Assembly (NCBI GenBank): GCA_003833135.1
Contig: QZLH01000690.1
Coordinates: 2,453-47,790, forward strand
Source: Oehlia diaphana
Taxonomy: Eukaryota; Glomeromycota; Glomeromycetes; Glomerales; Glomeraceae
Length of the DNA stretch: 45,338 nt
Direction of reading: 5' to 3'
Below are positions 1 to 9,893 of this stretch, piece by piece. The notes below the pieces were generated by a model. The model was not told where the DNA came from and made no database searches. It saw nothing but the letters and a program-made list of their open reading frames with translations. Position 1 is the stretch's first letter. Every line of letters begins with the position of its first letter. A program made the position numbers and the translations under genes.

Positions 1-1891
1 AATATTTATGGTATTATACCATTTATGGCACCTGAAATTTTAAAAGGTCAACCTTATACTCAGGCTAGTGATATATATAGTTTTTCTATGATTATGTGGG
101 AATTTACATTTGGAATTCCACCATTTAATGATAAAGCACATGATCTTCAACTTGCTTTAGATATTTGTAAAGGTAAGCGTCCTGAAATTATTGAAAATAC
201 TCCACAATGTTATGTAGATTTAATGAAAAATGTTGGGATGAAGATCCATTAAAAAGGCCATCTTCTGAAGAAGTTTTAAATATTTTTAACAATTGGATTT
301 TTCATTCTGAGAATATTAATAAAGAATTAAAAAGCAATATTATGGAATTTATAAATGCACCAATTGAGCATAATAACTTTACTGTAGAACCTCATCCAAA
401 AGCATGCTATACAAGTCATTTACTTGATTTTACTAGTAAAGAATTAAATGAAATTCTAGAAGATTCTCAAGAATTGAAATCTTTTGAATTGAAAATAAAA
501 AATGATGATGCTGGAAAACAATTTCATAAATTAGAAAAAATTGCTGAACTTTATCAAAGTTCTCAAAATGAATTAAAAGAAATACAAATTGATTATAAGC
601 AAATAGAAGAAGAAAATCTTAAGTTAGAAAATGAGTTATTTGATTTACAACAAAGAAATTTTAAATTTGAACTAGATAATCAAAATCTGAGGCTTAAATC
701 AGCTGTACAAATTAAGGAATTTGCGGAAAAAGAAAATATTTTGCAAACCCAAATTATTAACCTGCAAAAAGAAAAGCAAAATTTAACTAATTTAACTGAA
801 CAATTGGAGCAAAACAATCTGATTAACCAGCAAGTTCAAACTCAAATCAGCCAGTTAGAGCAAGAAAGAATTGATTTACATAAAAAATTAACTCAAACAG
901 ATGCTAATATTCAAGAATTAAAATCTCAAAAAGAAAGCTTAATTAAACAAAAAAAGCAATTAGAAGTTAAACTAAACCAGATTCAAGTTAATTATGAAAA
1001 AATAGAACAAGAAAAAATTAGGTTGCATGAAGTGGTAAAAGGTTTCTCACAAGAAAATAAGCTTACTATTAAATTAAAGGTCAAGTTGGAAAGAGAAATT
1101 TCTCAATTGGAACAAAAATTGAATAATGAAAAACAAATTGAAATACAATTAACTCAAGCTTTACAGATAAAAGAAGATAAAATAGATGAATCAGAACAAA
1201 GTTTAATTAACCTTGATTATGAACGTATTAATAAGTTAAAAAAAGAAATGAATGAAATTGACAAAAAATTATTAAACATATTATCTAGTGGAAAAAATAC
1301 TATTAAGATTCATAAAGAAAAAGAAGTCAAACAAAAAGAGATGGAGGAATTCAAACAAGAATTATCAAGAACTTCAGCTTCTTATAATATCAATAGAAAA
1401 AAATGGGTTTTCAAACAAGTTAATAATTTTCTAAAAGCCAAGGGTGATTTCTTAACTTTACAAGAAGAAGCTATTAAAAAACTGCAAAATTGTTGTAATC
1501 ACTTAGAAAGCTCTATTAATAAGGAAATAAATACTATTGGTTCTACCAGATATATGAAAGCCCCTGAATTGGCTGATAAGTATACTAAAGAATTTCAAAA
1601 TATTCTTGTAAAATATAATGATGGATTATTAGTATTGAACAAACAATTTTCTTCCTTAAGAAAAATTGTTCAGGAAAACAAAGAGTTGGAAGTTAGCCTC
1701 ACAATTAGAAATATCCTTAAGTTGTATTCTTATAATTTTAATAAATACAAAATTTTAAGCTTTGCTACTAATTCTCAAAAAGGAACTAATAAGATGATAG
1801 AAGATATAAATTCATTAAGAAAAACTTGAATGAATTGAAATTAGAATTGAAACAAGAAACAGAAGAATTAAAAAATTTAACAGCAGATTAG
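1..1891 (+). pseudogene. Pseudokinase C-lobe plus long coiled coil, copy 1, 5' cut by the window edge, two frameshifts
   Basis: The window opens inside the kinase activation segment: the APE motif (MAPEILKGQPYTQASDIYSF) is followed by a kinase C-lobe, then Gln/Glu/Lys-rich heptads from about 560 to 1350 that predict a long coiled coil, then a helical C-terminal region. Against the copy at 23.6-26.1 kb, the A run near 226-230 is one base short, so the kinase frame (25-252) must shift to join the frame that runs to 1829. A second one-base A-run loss near 1820 ends that frame at TGA; in the shifted frame the match goes on to TAG at 1891. Both breaks lie in homopolymers, so sequencing error is as possible as real decay. 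The coiled coil has one copy of a block that is present twice in copy 2. Positions 1-76 are identical to 22812-22887. The family is likely a scaffold or signalling pseudokinase; its role is unknown. Confidence 0.75.
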
Positions 1892-2560
1892 ATTCAACCA
1901 TATTAATGGATTAATAGTACAGTTCATAAATAGTTATAATTCATTAAAATGAAAATCTTTAGTATAGTATACTAAAATATATGAATATATATTCTAGAAT
2001 TTATTGAACATTATAACACGTATTTTTTAACAAATTTTTTTTATTAAATTATAACTATATTTTTATATTTTTTTTTGTTTTGAGGTCTCAATAAATAAAA
2101 AGCCATTTTAATAACCATTTATATTATATAAATGCTTATATACTTATATTTAAATTAAAATAAATAAAGTATAAATATACAGTTCTTGACAAAAGTGTGC
2201 CACATTTTTTAGGTGCCTGAAGTGCCTAAAGCAGGTGCAACCTACGGCATACTTTTAAATATATTTTATATAAAGATATTATTATATATATAAATGTACT
2301 TGGTAAAAAATAATTATACGTATAACTTTACTAATATTTTTTATAAACTCTCAGATTTCTTGATAGAGTAGTTTTCTTCTTGTTGAATCTTATTAGCAAT
2401 TATAATTTCCCATAAAAGCTTTATATTTTGCCCAAAATTCTTATGCTTGTTCTATGATAAGATTTTTTTTAAAAATAAAAATACCTGATTTATAATCTTT
2501 ATTAAGCAAGGCTATTCTATTGAAATTTGTATACAGTTAAGTGAGTTAACACTCTCTATA
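1892..2560. other. Intergenic, AT-rich, no gene seen
   Basis: Downstream of copy 1. The stretch 1990-2075 resembles sequence after the relic at 37.2 kb, so it is probably the shared 3' UTR of the pseudokinase family. Around 2190-2260 there is a short, less AT-rich patch with repeats of GTGCCT. No open reading frame or RNA gene is supported. Confidence 0.5.
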
Positions 2561-2712
2561 GCCACACATTTGGGACAAGCTATATTTGGTGACTATGATG
2601 AGATGTGACTATAAGCAACAAAATCATATGATCCAATCAGTAATTTTTGCCTAGAATTATAAATAATAATTTTGGCTAAATATTCAAATCACAATACTTT
2701 TGTTAAAATTAT

Positions 2713-3190
2713 CCCAATCACTATAAAATTGCTGCCATTAGATTCCTACAATGAAACGATTCTAATGAGTCTAATATCATTAAAATCTGATCACTAGAAC
2801 TTGCAGTAATTGAAATAAAGTCAAAATATTTAATGATACGCGAATTTTACATCGATTTGATCTTTAAAATTGGATTGTTCAGTTAATATTGATCAAATCG
2901 CTATGAAATTACTACATTTGATTTCTCTCAATGAGACGATTCCAATGAACTCAAGATCATTAAAATCTGATCACTAGAACCTGTAGTAATTGAAATAAAG
3001 TCAAAATATTTAATTTTACACGAATTTTGACATATTTAAAATGCTGATTTGCTCTTTAAATTTGGATTTCTCAGCCAATACTGATCCAATCGCTATGAAA
3101 TTACTATCATTTGATTCCTCTCAATGAGATGAATTCAATAAGATAAAGAACATTGAAATCTGAGCATTAGATACTGGAATAGTTATATTA
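2713..3190 (+). repeat. Degenerate tandem repeat, about 180-192 bp period, 2.5 copies
   Basis: Units begin near 2715, 2894 and 3086 with a motif like CAATCGCTATGAAATTACTA, followed by TTTGATTCCTCTCAATGAG and then CATTAAAATCTGATCACTAG. The third copy is partial and runs into the LINE relic. No coding potential is evident. Confidence 0.7.
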
Positions 3191-3194
3191 CTGG

Positions 3195-5900
3195 AAAAAT
3201 CCTAAATATTGAGAATTCATTTTATATATTAAATGATATAAAAATTAATAGGGAAAAGTCTGAATTACTATGTGAACTAAGAGGATATTCGATAGCATCA
3301 AATATGGTCATAAAACCAAGTGATAAGAATGGTTTGATAAGGATCTTTGGAGTATGGTTTAACGCATATAATAAAAAAAAGCATGTCCTGAATCAGGTTA
3401 AAGTAGAAGTCAAAAATTGTTGTTAGTTGATTATTTTGTGAAAAAAATTGACAGATAAACAAATGGCTTTCATTTTCAATGTTTTAATTGTGCCAAAAGT
3501 CGAATACTGTACACAGCAAATATATATTGTTAAATGACATAGAGTGATAGATTAATAACTCCTTTTAGGATAATGTTTAAGAATAAATTTAGGTTTAACG
3601 AGAACAGCATCAAACGTGTTAATATATATGAAAGAGGGATATAATTTAAAGAGCTTCCACAATAATCAGTTACAAGCGAAAATAACAAATTTTGTGATCC
3701 AAATTAATGTTTAAGAGAAATTACAAAAATTAGATTGTTTAATCTATAAGAATTACTCTTATTTATCACTGACCCTATAAAAAAAGTAGATACGTTTTTT
3801 ATACTGAAAGATACGTTTTGTATACTGAGAGATACGTCTAGATACGTCTAGATACGTCTAGATACGTTTTGAGATACGGAAAAATGCACAATTCCGTATC
3901 TCGCATGATACGTTTTTTCAGTGTCTCCGTATACAAAACGTGTCTTGCAAGATACGGAATTGTGCATTTTTCCGTATCTCAAAACGTATCTAGACGTATC
4001 TAGACGTATATCTCAGTACACATAACGTATCTTTCAGTATAAAAAACGTATCTACTTTTTTTATAGGGTGAGTGTATTAATATCAGGTGATATAGTACGA
4101 TTTAAGAAATTTTTCAAGAAGCAGCTTTTTAACACTTTTATTTTGGAGAACATTAAATTGATAGTTTTAATATAGTATAGTTAACACTTCTTTAGATGAT
4201 GATATGGAAGTCAAGGGAGGTAAATTGATTATAAAAGAAATTATTTAGGTCATCGATAATCCACAGTTTAAGAGAAAAATTAAAAACAAATTTTTGATAG
4301 GATTTCTGAAAAATACGCTCAGATTTAAAAGGTGACGAATTGATGTCTATATTAGCTAATCCGGATGCTAAGAAGTTTGTGAGAACCGTAAAAAACATAG
4401 CTTCAAGGCAAAAAAGTATTATATGGTAAAACATTTTACCAAGATAAAGATGTAGTAAATATAGTTCATTATAATACCGAAAATGATCCTTAAGATTTTA
4501 ATATTATTCTTAATAAGTGTGATGGTTGCATATGAAATGATGATACTATATTAGAAAAGCTGAAATATAACCAAGGTTCCTGTGTCTTAAGTTCAAAACC
4601 AATTGATACGTTCTTTTTAGAAAACTAAAAATACACAACCTTGATGACAAGGAAATCGTTTATAATTATGGATATAACGTAGAATCATTTTGAGTTAATA
4701 GTGCTTTATGATAGTTTTTTTCAAAGAAAACTCATATTAATATAAATCGGACGATATTAGATTATATATATATAATTAAGAAATTTATTTTAAGCGAAAA
4801 ATTCAATGAAAATTGGATTACATTAATTAAAGCTGAAACCCTTGCATGTTTTTTATTAGACTTAGTCATCGGATTAGATTGTGATAATATTTCTGTTTTC
4901 ACTGATAATGAGAATATGTATAATAGATATAATAAACTACGAGAAAAATACGTGTACTGTATATGAACACATGAAAAATTTTTAAGAAACAGAATAATGT
5001 ATACCTATGGGCATTGATCAAGATTTTAATCGTAAATGAAAAGTTTAAATTATCTATTTTGTATAAAGTTAAAGGACATGTCAACAATCCATATCATAAT
5101 CTTTTAGATAAAAAGATCATAGAAAGGTTTATTGATATGAATCAAACGTATTCAATTAAATTTAATTATAACGAAATTTCTGAGTTAAAATACGTGATAA
5201 CATGAAATGGTATAATGATAGAAAAACAGCTTCATTGCTTATTGCTTTATAAAAAATTTAAACAGAAACTCGAAATATGGAAGATTATACATAGATTGGC
5301 AAATATCTTTTGAATATTTGAAAGAAAATGAAAAAGCCTTAGTGACATCCTTTTGGACTATTAAAAAAGGCAACAAAGGCTAATAGAACAATAGAACAGT
5401 GTAAAAAATTAATGTTCGAAATTTATAAGAACTGGAAGTGTGTTTTTTGCGAAAGAAAAGGGAGACGTCTAAGGCGGTCTAACCATATATGGTTATGTAA
5501 TTCACAAAAGAAAAGAATTAAAGAAATTATTAAAAAGGAGTTTTATTTCTTGTCAAAGAAATTAGAAAATTCAAAAAATATAAGTATGACGAAACAAATT
5601 TAACTAAATTTTTCGTTAACGAAGATTTGGAAAATTATTTCCTAACGATAACGAATTAACTTTTGGATATAATCAAGGGGATATTTCCGCTTAAACTCTT
5701 AGAATTTTTAATAAGCATAGTTAAAATTAATCCTACTGATAGGAATATAAGCAAACAGAAAAAATTGAACGTGGTTAATGTTGGTTTAAGAAATTTGAAC
5801 AACAATAGCAACAATGGAAATATGCCATTACAAGTTTCCAAAGTCAAGGCGGAGGGACTTATAAATAGTATATATTTTAATCAGAAACCTTTGGATTTTA
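3195..5900 (+). pseudogene. Decayed LINE-type retrotransposon: RT thumb region, RNase H, C-terminal zinc motif
   Basis: Fragments of one long ORF lie in order on the plus strand with many stops and shifts. Near 3345-3420 a frame reads GVWFNAYNKKKHVLNQVK, and near 3445-3520 LTDKQMAFIFNVLIVPKVEY. From memory these match the region after the RT palm in Rhizophagus LINE-like elements. Near 4520 there is a CDGC segment. Near 4828-4920 comes an RNase H stretch (KAETLACFLLDLV, then NISVFTDNEN), and near 5060-5115 KVKGHVNNPYHNLLDKK, the usual RNase H C-terminal histidine region. At 5430-5520 a CxxC...HxxxxC motif follows (WKCVFCERK, then NHIWLC), typical of the zinc tail after RNase H in these elements. 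A foldback element interrupts it at about 3766-4076. It is clearly non-functional; the outer ends are approximate. Confidence 0.72.
3766..4076. mobile_element. Foldback (near-complete inverted repeat) element nested in the LINE relic
   Basis: The left half starts CACTGACCCTATAAAAAAAG and the right half ends with its near-complement CTTTTTTTATAGGGTGAGTG. The arms are about 130 bp and contain a GTAGATACGTTTTTTATACTG block, a direct repeat of the 10-mer TAGATACGTC, and GATACGGAAAAATGCACAATT, all mirrored on the other side of a short loop near 3905-3945. No ORF is present. It looks like a non-autonomous DNA element (MITE or foldback class). Target duplication is unclear; a TA type is possible but off by one base. 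Confidence 0.8.
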
Positions 5901-6390
5901 TAATACACGTGATCCAGAAATTTTTCTCTCTTTTAATTTCTAATTTGTTTGCTCTTTGGGGTAAGTTTCATTATAATTCCTATATTATATAGAATCTGTT
6001 TGACCTGGTTTGTTGGGAATAATTATTTTAGCTGTAACTTAGAATCAAACTAAAAAAATCCTATATTTTTTGTTAATAAATTTTTTCGTAAACAGTAAAA
6101 AAAAAATTTACTATATAGCAATTGCTATTGCTATTGCAAAAAATTAAATTGCATCTTTTAACATCATTAGAAATAATTACAAATTAGGTGATCTTAGATT
6201 TTTAAGATCATTTTTTTTTCTTTCTCTTTTTAAAAGAAATATCATTATTTTTTTTATTATCATTATCCAATTTGCAGTAAATCAACCATTTCGTTTTACT
6301 AAAAAAAATAAAAAAAACCATTATTTTTATTTTGTTTTTTTTTAAAAAACGAAAAAAAAAAATCATTCCAATTTTTTTCTTTTTTTTTAA
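5901..6390. other. Intergenic, homopolymer-rich, no gene seen
   Basis: Poly-A and poly-T tracts, plus a short repeat of GCTATT near 6120-6138. It leads into the poly-T/YAG locus that begins near 6391. Nothing else is supported. Confidence 0.4.
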
Positions 6391-6630
6391 GTATCGGCTT
6401 CAACTTTCGCTTTAGATCCGGCAAGTAATTTAATACACTTAAATCTGTGATATCAGATCACCGTATCTTTTAATATCTTTTAACGCAATTTTTGCAATAC
6501 TGTAAAGTTCGTCTAACTTCAAATATTCCATCTGACTATTTTTTCAAAAAAATAATTTTTGTAATTACAACTTTGGAAACATTTCAGTTAAGTGGATTTC
6601 ATTTTTTATTTTTTTTTTGTTTTTGTTTAA

Positions 6631-7013
6631 ATGAAACGTTAACTAACGTTTAAGTTTCATACTTGTTTTGACCGAACGTTAAGGTAATTTTCATAATATT
6701 TTTTCTTTTTAGTTAACGAACATTAGTTACCGTTCAGTTTCTTTTCTTTTTTTGTAGGTTTAGGCGTCTGCCTCATTTCGAAGGGTATAGCCTTCGAATA
6801 TTTTTTTTTTTTTATTTAACATTCTTATTTATTGTAGGTATGCCGAAGGTAAAAAAAAAAAAAATTATTATTTTTATTTTATCGAAGCGTTACTAACGTT
6901 TCGATTTTTTTTTTTTAGGTTTAGGAAGCCAAAGTCATGTGTCTCGATCTTCCATTTCGAAGGTTTTATTTATTTTTTTTTTATTATTTGTCAAAACATT
7001 TACTAACGTTTTG
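6631..7013 (+). repeat. Three palindromes centred on branch-site matches
   Basis: 6631-6660 runs from ATGAAACGTT to its mirror GTTTCAT around AACTAAC. 6881-6905 is ATCGAAGCGTT mirrored by AACGTTTCGAT around TACTAAC. 6992-7013 is CAAAACATT mirrored by AACGTTTTG around TACTAAC. The second and third are each followed within about 20 nt by a poly-T tract and TAG. In RNA each would fold into a hairpin with the branch adenosine in the loop. Confidence 0.75.
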
Positions 7014-7228
7014 TTGGTTTTTTTTTTTGTAGGGTTCGGTTTTTTTGTCCCAGAACTGAATTTTGAAGGTATTTCAAAATTCTTTAATTTTTATTTTTAT
7101 TTTTTTTCGTTTTTCAAAAAAAAAACAGTAACGATGTGTTCACATTTTTTAGATATATATATAACTATACAGTAAATTAAAAATAAATTTTATTGTTATT
7201 CAATTTGCAGCTGTATTAATAAGAATTA

Positions 7229-7341
7229 CACCGGGGTGATGATCACCGGTGACTGAAATTATGACAATCGACCAGCATTAAAAAATATAGTGCCGGTAAA
7301 AATTGATAATTCTGGCCAACGGTGATGATCACCCCTGGTGA
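7229..7341. repeat. Short foldback element with TGATGATCACC arms
   Basis: The left arm CACCGGGGTGATGATCACCG and the right arm CGGTGATGATCACCCCTGGT are near-complements about 75 bp apart. The inner part has the motifs CCGGTAAAAATT and TTCTGGCC. It has the size and form of a MITE and lies in the long candidate intron 7069-7479 of the mini-exon locus. Confidence 0.7.
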
Positions 7342-7570
7342 TTTGAAGTAAAAACCTATTAATAGAATAATAATATAGTTCAAAGTTTATTAATTAATAA
7401 ATCTAAATTTGTCTTTGATTAAATTCAAATGAGACAAATGAGACAAAGTTATCAAAAAAAATCTTTCTTTTTTTTGTAGATATCGTTTCGACCTTGGGCT
7501 TTCTCTTAAATCTGGTAAGTTTCTAAGCGAAGCTCATATTTTTAATTTTTTTTTTTTTTTTTTTTTTTTT

Positions 7571-7605
<35 letters not shown>

Positions 7606-8133
7606 ATGTTTTTTTTTTTTTTTTTTGTAGGTATCGGTTCTTTCGACTTCGGACTTTGGATGTTAGCTTCTTGGATATTTTTTTGCTGAATTTCTCGATG
7701 TTAGATAGTACTTGGATTGTAGGGTCAGCGTTTTGGAATTGCAACTTTTTTCTTTTGTAGGACGGCTCCTTGGACTTTCTTTTTTGTAGGGTCGGCGTCT
7801 CGGGATTGCTCTTTTGTAGGACGGTTCCTTAGACTTTCTTTGGCTTCAGTTTTTCTTTTTGTAGGACGATACCTTGGCGTAGATTGGCGTAATGGAAAGT
7901 TTTGAAGTTTCGAAACTTTTTGAAATTTATATTTTTTATTTTGTTTATTTTTTTAATTTTTCTTTTTTTGCAGGTATCGGTAAATTGAGCTTCTTGGATG
8001 GAATCGATAAATTTTGATATGGTTTGTTTCGATATTTTTAAAGTTTTTTTTTTTAATTTTTGAAGAAACTAACCGTTTCTTTCTTTGTCTGCTCTGTAGG
8101 TATCGTCTTCAAATCATCAGGTCAGCTTTTTGG

Positions 8134-9023
8134 GTAAGTTTCGAATTGAAACATTAAAAAAGCAAATTTTTATTATAAAGAATGGCTATTAATATTTTTT
8201 TTCTTAATATATAGCCAGTTCATTTGAGTATTTGAATGTGGAATCCAGATAAAGTTCGTCAAAACTTTAAAAAATTTAATGTTTTTTTCTTTTTTGTTCG
8301 TTTTTAGAAAAATTTGTTAATGTTTCTTTAAATAGATAATACATTCAATTCATTTATTTTATTACATTGTATAATATTTTAATAATAAATTGTATAATAA
8401 ATTGTATACAAATTTTAACAAATAATTAAATACTATTTAATGAAGAAATTATTATTTATCGCGGCTGCGATTTGTTGTGATTTGTCGTTAGTCAATAATT
8501 TATGTAGTAATCATGAAATTTATACTTTTTGATTATCAAATCGATCAGTGTTTCATTTACTTTTACTTTAATATTTTTTATGTAAAACTATACCATTTTC
8601 ATTTATTTGTTTCCCTTTAACGTAAATCTACCTTATAAAATTTGCTCATTGTATGTAATTAGGTAAAATATGTAGGCTTTAAAGTAGCATTGGCTTTTAT
8701 AGTAGTATTTGCTTTGGAGTAGCTAGTAGAAAAATGTATTAATGAGAAATGTATTAATAAAATACTAAAATGTTAATTAATTGTGCGGCTAATAAATCAC
8801 ATGACATTTGAGCCTAGCGATATTGGAAATGTATAAAAGCTAATTTTGGTATGCTGATTTTCTGGAATTTTGCTGGTCGATTTGTTAACGAGTGGCAGAC
8901 CAAATTCCATCAATTCCATCTAATAATCAGCAGTTTAAATTTCAATATGATTTCCAATAAAATTAATAAAGAATAATGGGGGACGAAGTCCCCGCAAAAT
9001 GCATATTCTAGTTTCTAAAGCAA
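8134..9023. other. Intergenic, no gene seen
   Basis: AT-rich. A short near-repeat (AGTAGCATTGGCTTT, then AGTAGTATTTGCTTT) sits near 8683-8725, and a small hairpin GGGGACGAAGTCCCC near 8979. No coding region is supported. Confidence 0.4.
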
Positions 9024-9245
9024 AGTAACATTGGTAAATTTTTTGGAAGATCTCCAAATTTATCAATATGCTGCAGATTTTTTAAGACATTTTTATAGAA
9101 GTCTACAAAATTCTGCGAACTACAGGTCCTTACCGATTTCTTTTGATCATTTTATAGAGATTTGCAAAAATCTCCAAAAATGCAGATCGTTACCAGTTTT
9201 TTTTACCATTTTATAGAAATTTGCGAAAGTCTTCAAACATGCGTG
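9024..9245 (+). repeat. Imperfect tandem repeat, about 70-75 bp period, 3 copies
   Basis: Each unit contains CATTTTATAGA, then a GATTTGCAAAAATCTCC-like stretch, then TGCAGATCGTTACC or a variant, then a T-rich tail. The open frame across it is a by-product of the repeat and is not supported as a gene. Confidence 0.6.
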
Positions 9246-9893
9246 CACTAAGGTTGCTCTATTTATCTATTTGATCGTTGATAAAATCATAATTTGACCT
9301 TATAGCCGGGATTATTTGCAGAATTACAAGCGTTCCTAAAAAATGTATAAAATGTACTGATATTTTTAATATTTTTTTTTTTTAATCATATAACCTTGAT
9401 CCACATTGTGATTATTTTGACGATTATTCGCTTCAAGAATTTAAGATGGAAGATATAGAGATTATCACTGGTTATTGAAATAAAAGGTACGAAAAATAGA
9501 AACACATAACTGTTAAAATTTTTATGAGAATTTATATAAAAACAAATAAATGACATTGTCATATTTTAAATTTATATTACAAGAGATATTATTTTTCATA
9601 TATAAATAACTAAATCTTTAATACCAGGGCTGATTTATACAATTTATTCTAATTATATATTGTATAATATTATCAATTCTTATTCAAGTTTCTATCATAG
9701 TATAAAAGAAATATTCCAATAAAATATGTATAATGTAGTAATAATAAAAGAAAAATAAATAGTAAACAATAGATACTAATAAAGAAATTTATATTCTGAA
9801 TATTCTTTTCTTTCTTTAATTGTTTTCATCTATAAAAAAGAATTATTAAAGCAAATTGTTAATATTATTAATAAAAGTAATCATGTAAAAAAA
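9246..9893. other. Intergenic, 3' flank of the kinase gene, no gene seen
   Basis: AT-rich sequence following the minus-strand kinase stop codon at 9894-9896. AATAAA-like words on the minus strand are frequent here and none stands out as a poly(A) signal. Confidence 0.4.

Larger units (their letters stand above)
6391..8133 (+). other. Chain of tiny exon-like blocks between poly-T/YAG acceptors (mini-exon locus, plus strand)
   Basis: At least 12 sites match a strong fungal 3' splice acceptor: a long T tract then TAG or CAG. They end at 6757, 6837, 6918, 7032, 7479, 7630, 7722, 7760, 7789, 7819, 7864, 7973 and 8099. Several following blocks also close on a donor-like GT: 6758-6784, 6838-6848 (11 nt), 6919-6962, 7033-7068, 7480-7514 (donor GTAAGT) and 8100-8133 (donor GTAAGT). 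The blocks are related to each other: many start GTATCGG, GGTCGGCG or GACGGTTCC and contain TTGGACTTT or end TTTCGAAG. Branch-site matches (TACTAAC) sit in palindromes before three acceptors. No single reading frame could be fixed, so it may be coding, a long non-coding RNA or a decayed gene. A related minus-strand locus lies at 27.2-28.5 kb. Confidence 0.5.

Noticed and set aside
5656..5992. Open frames on both strands inside the 3' part of the LINE relic
   Set aside because: They overlap the decayed element and have no independent motif.
7523..7760. Open frames rich in Lys or Phe on both strands
   Set aside because: They are translations of poly-T/poly-A tracts; no motif, start context or splice logic supports a gene.
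9031..9216. Small plus-strand open frame with repeating peptides
   Set aside because: The periodicity is that of the 70-75 bp tandem DNA repeat; no support as a protein.
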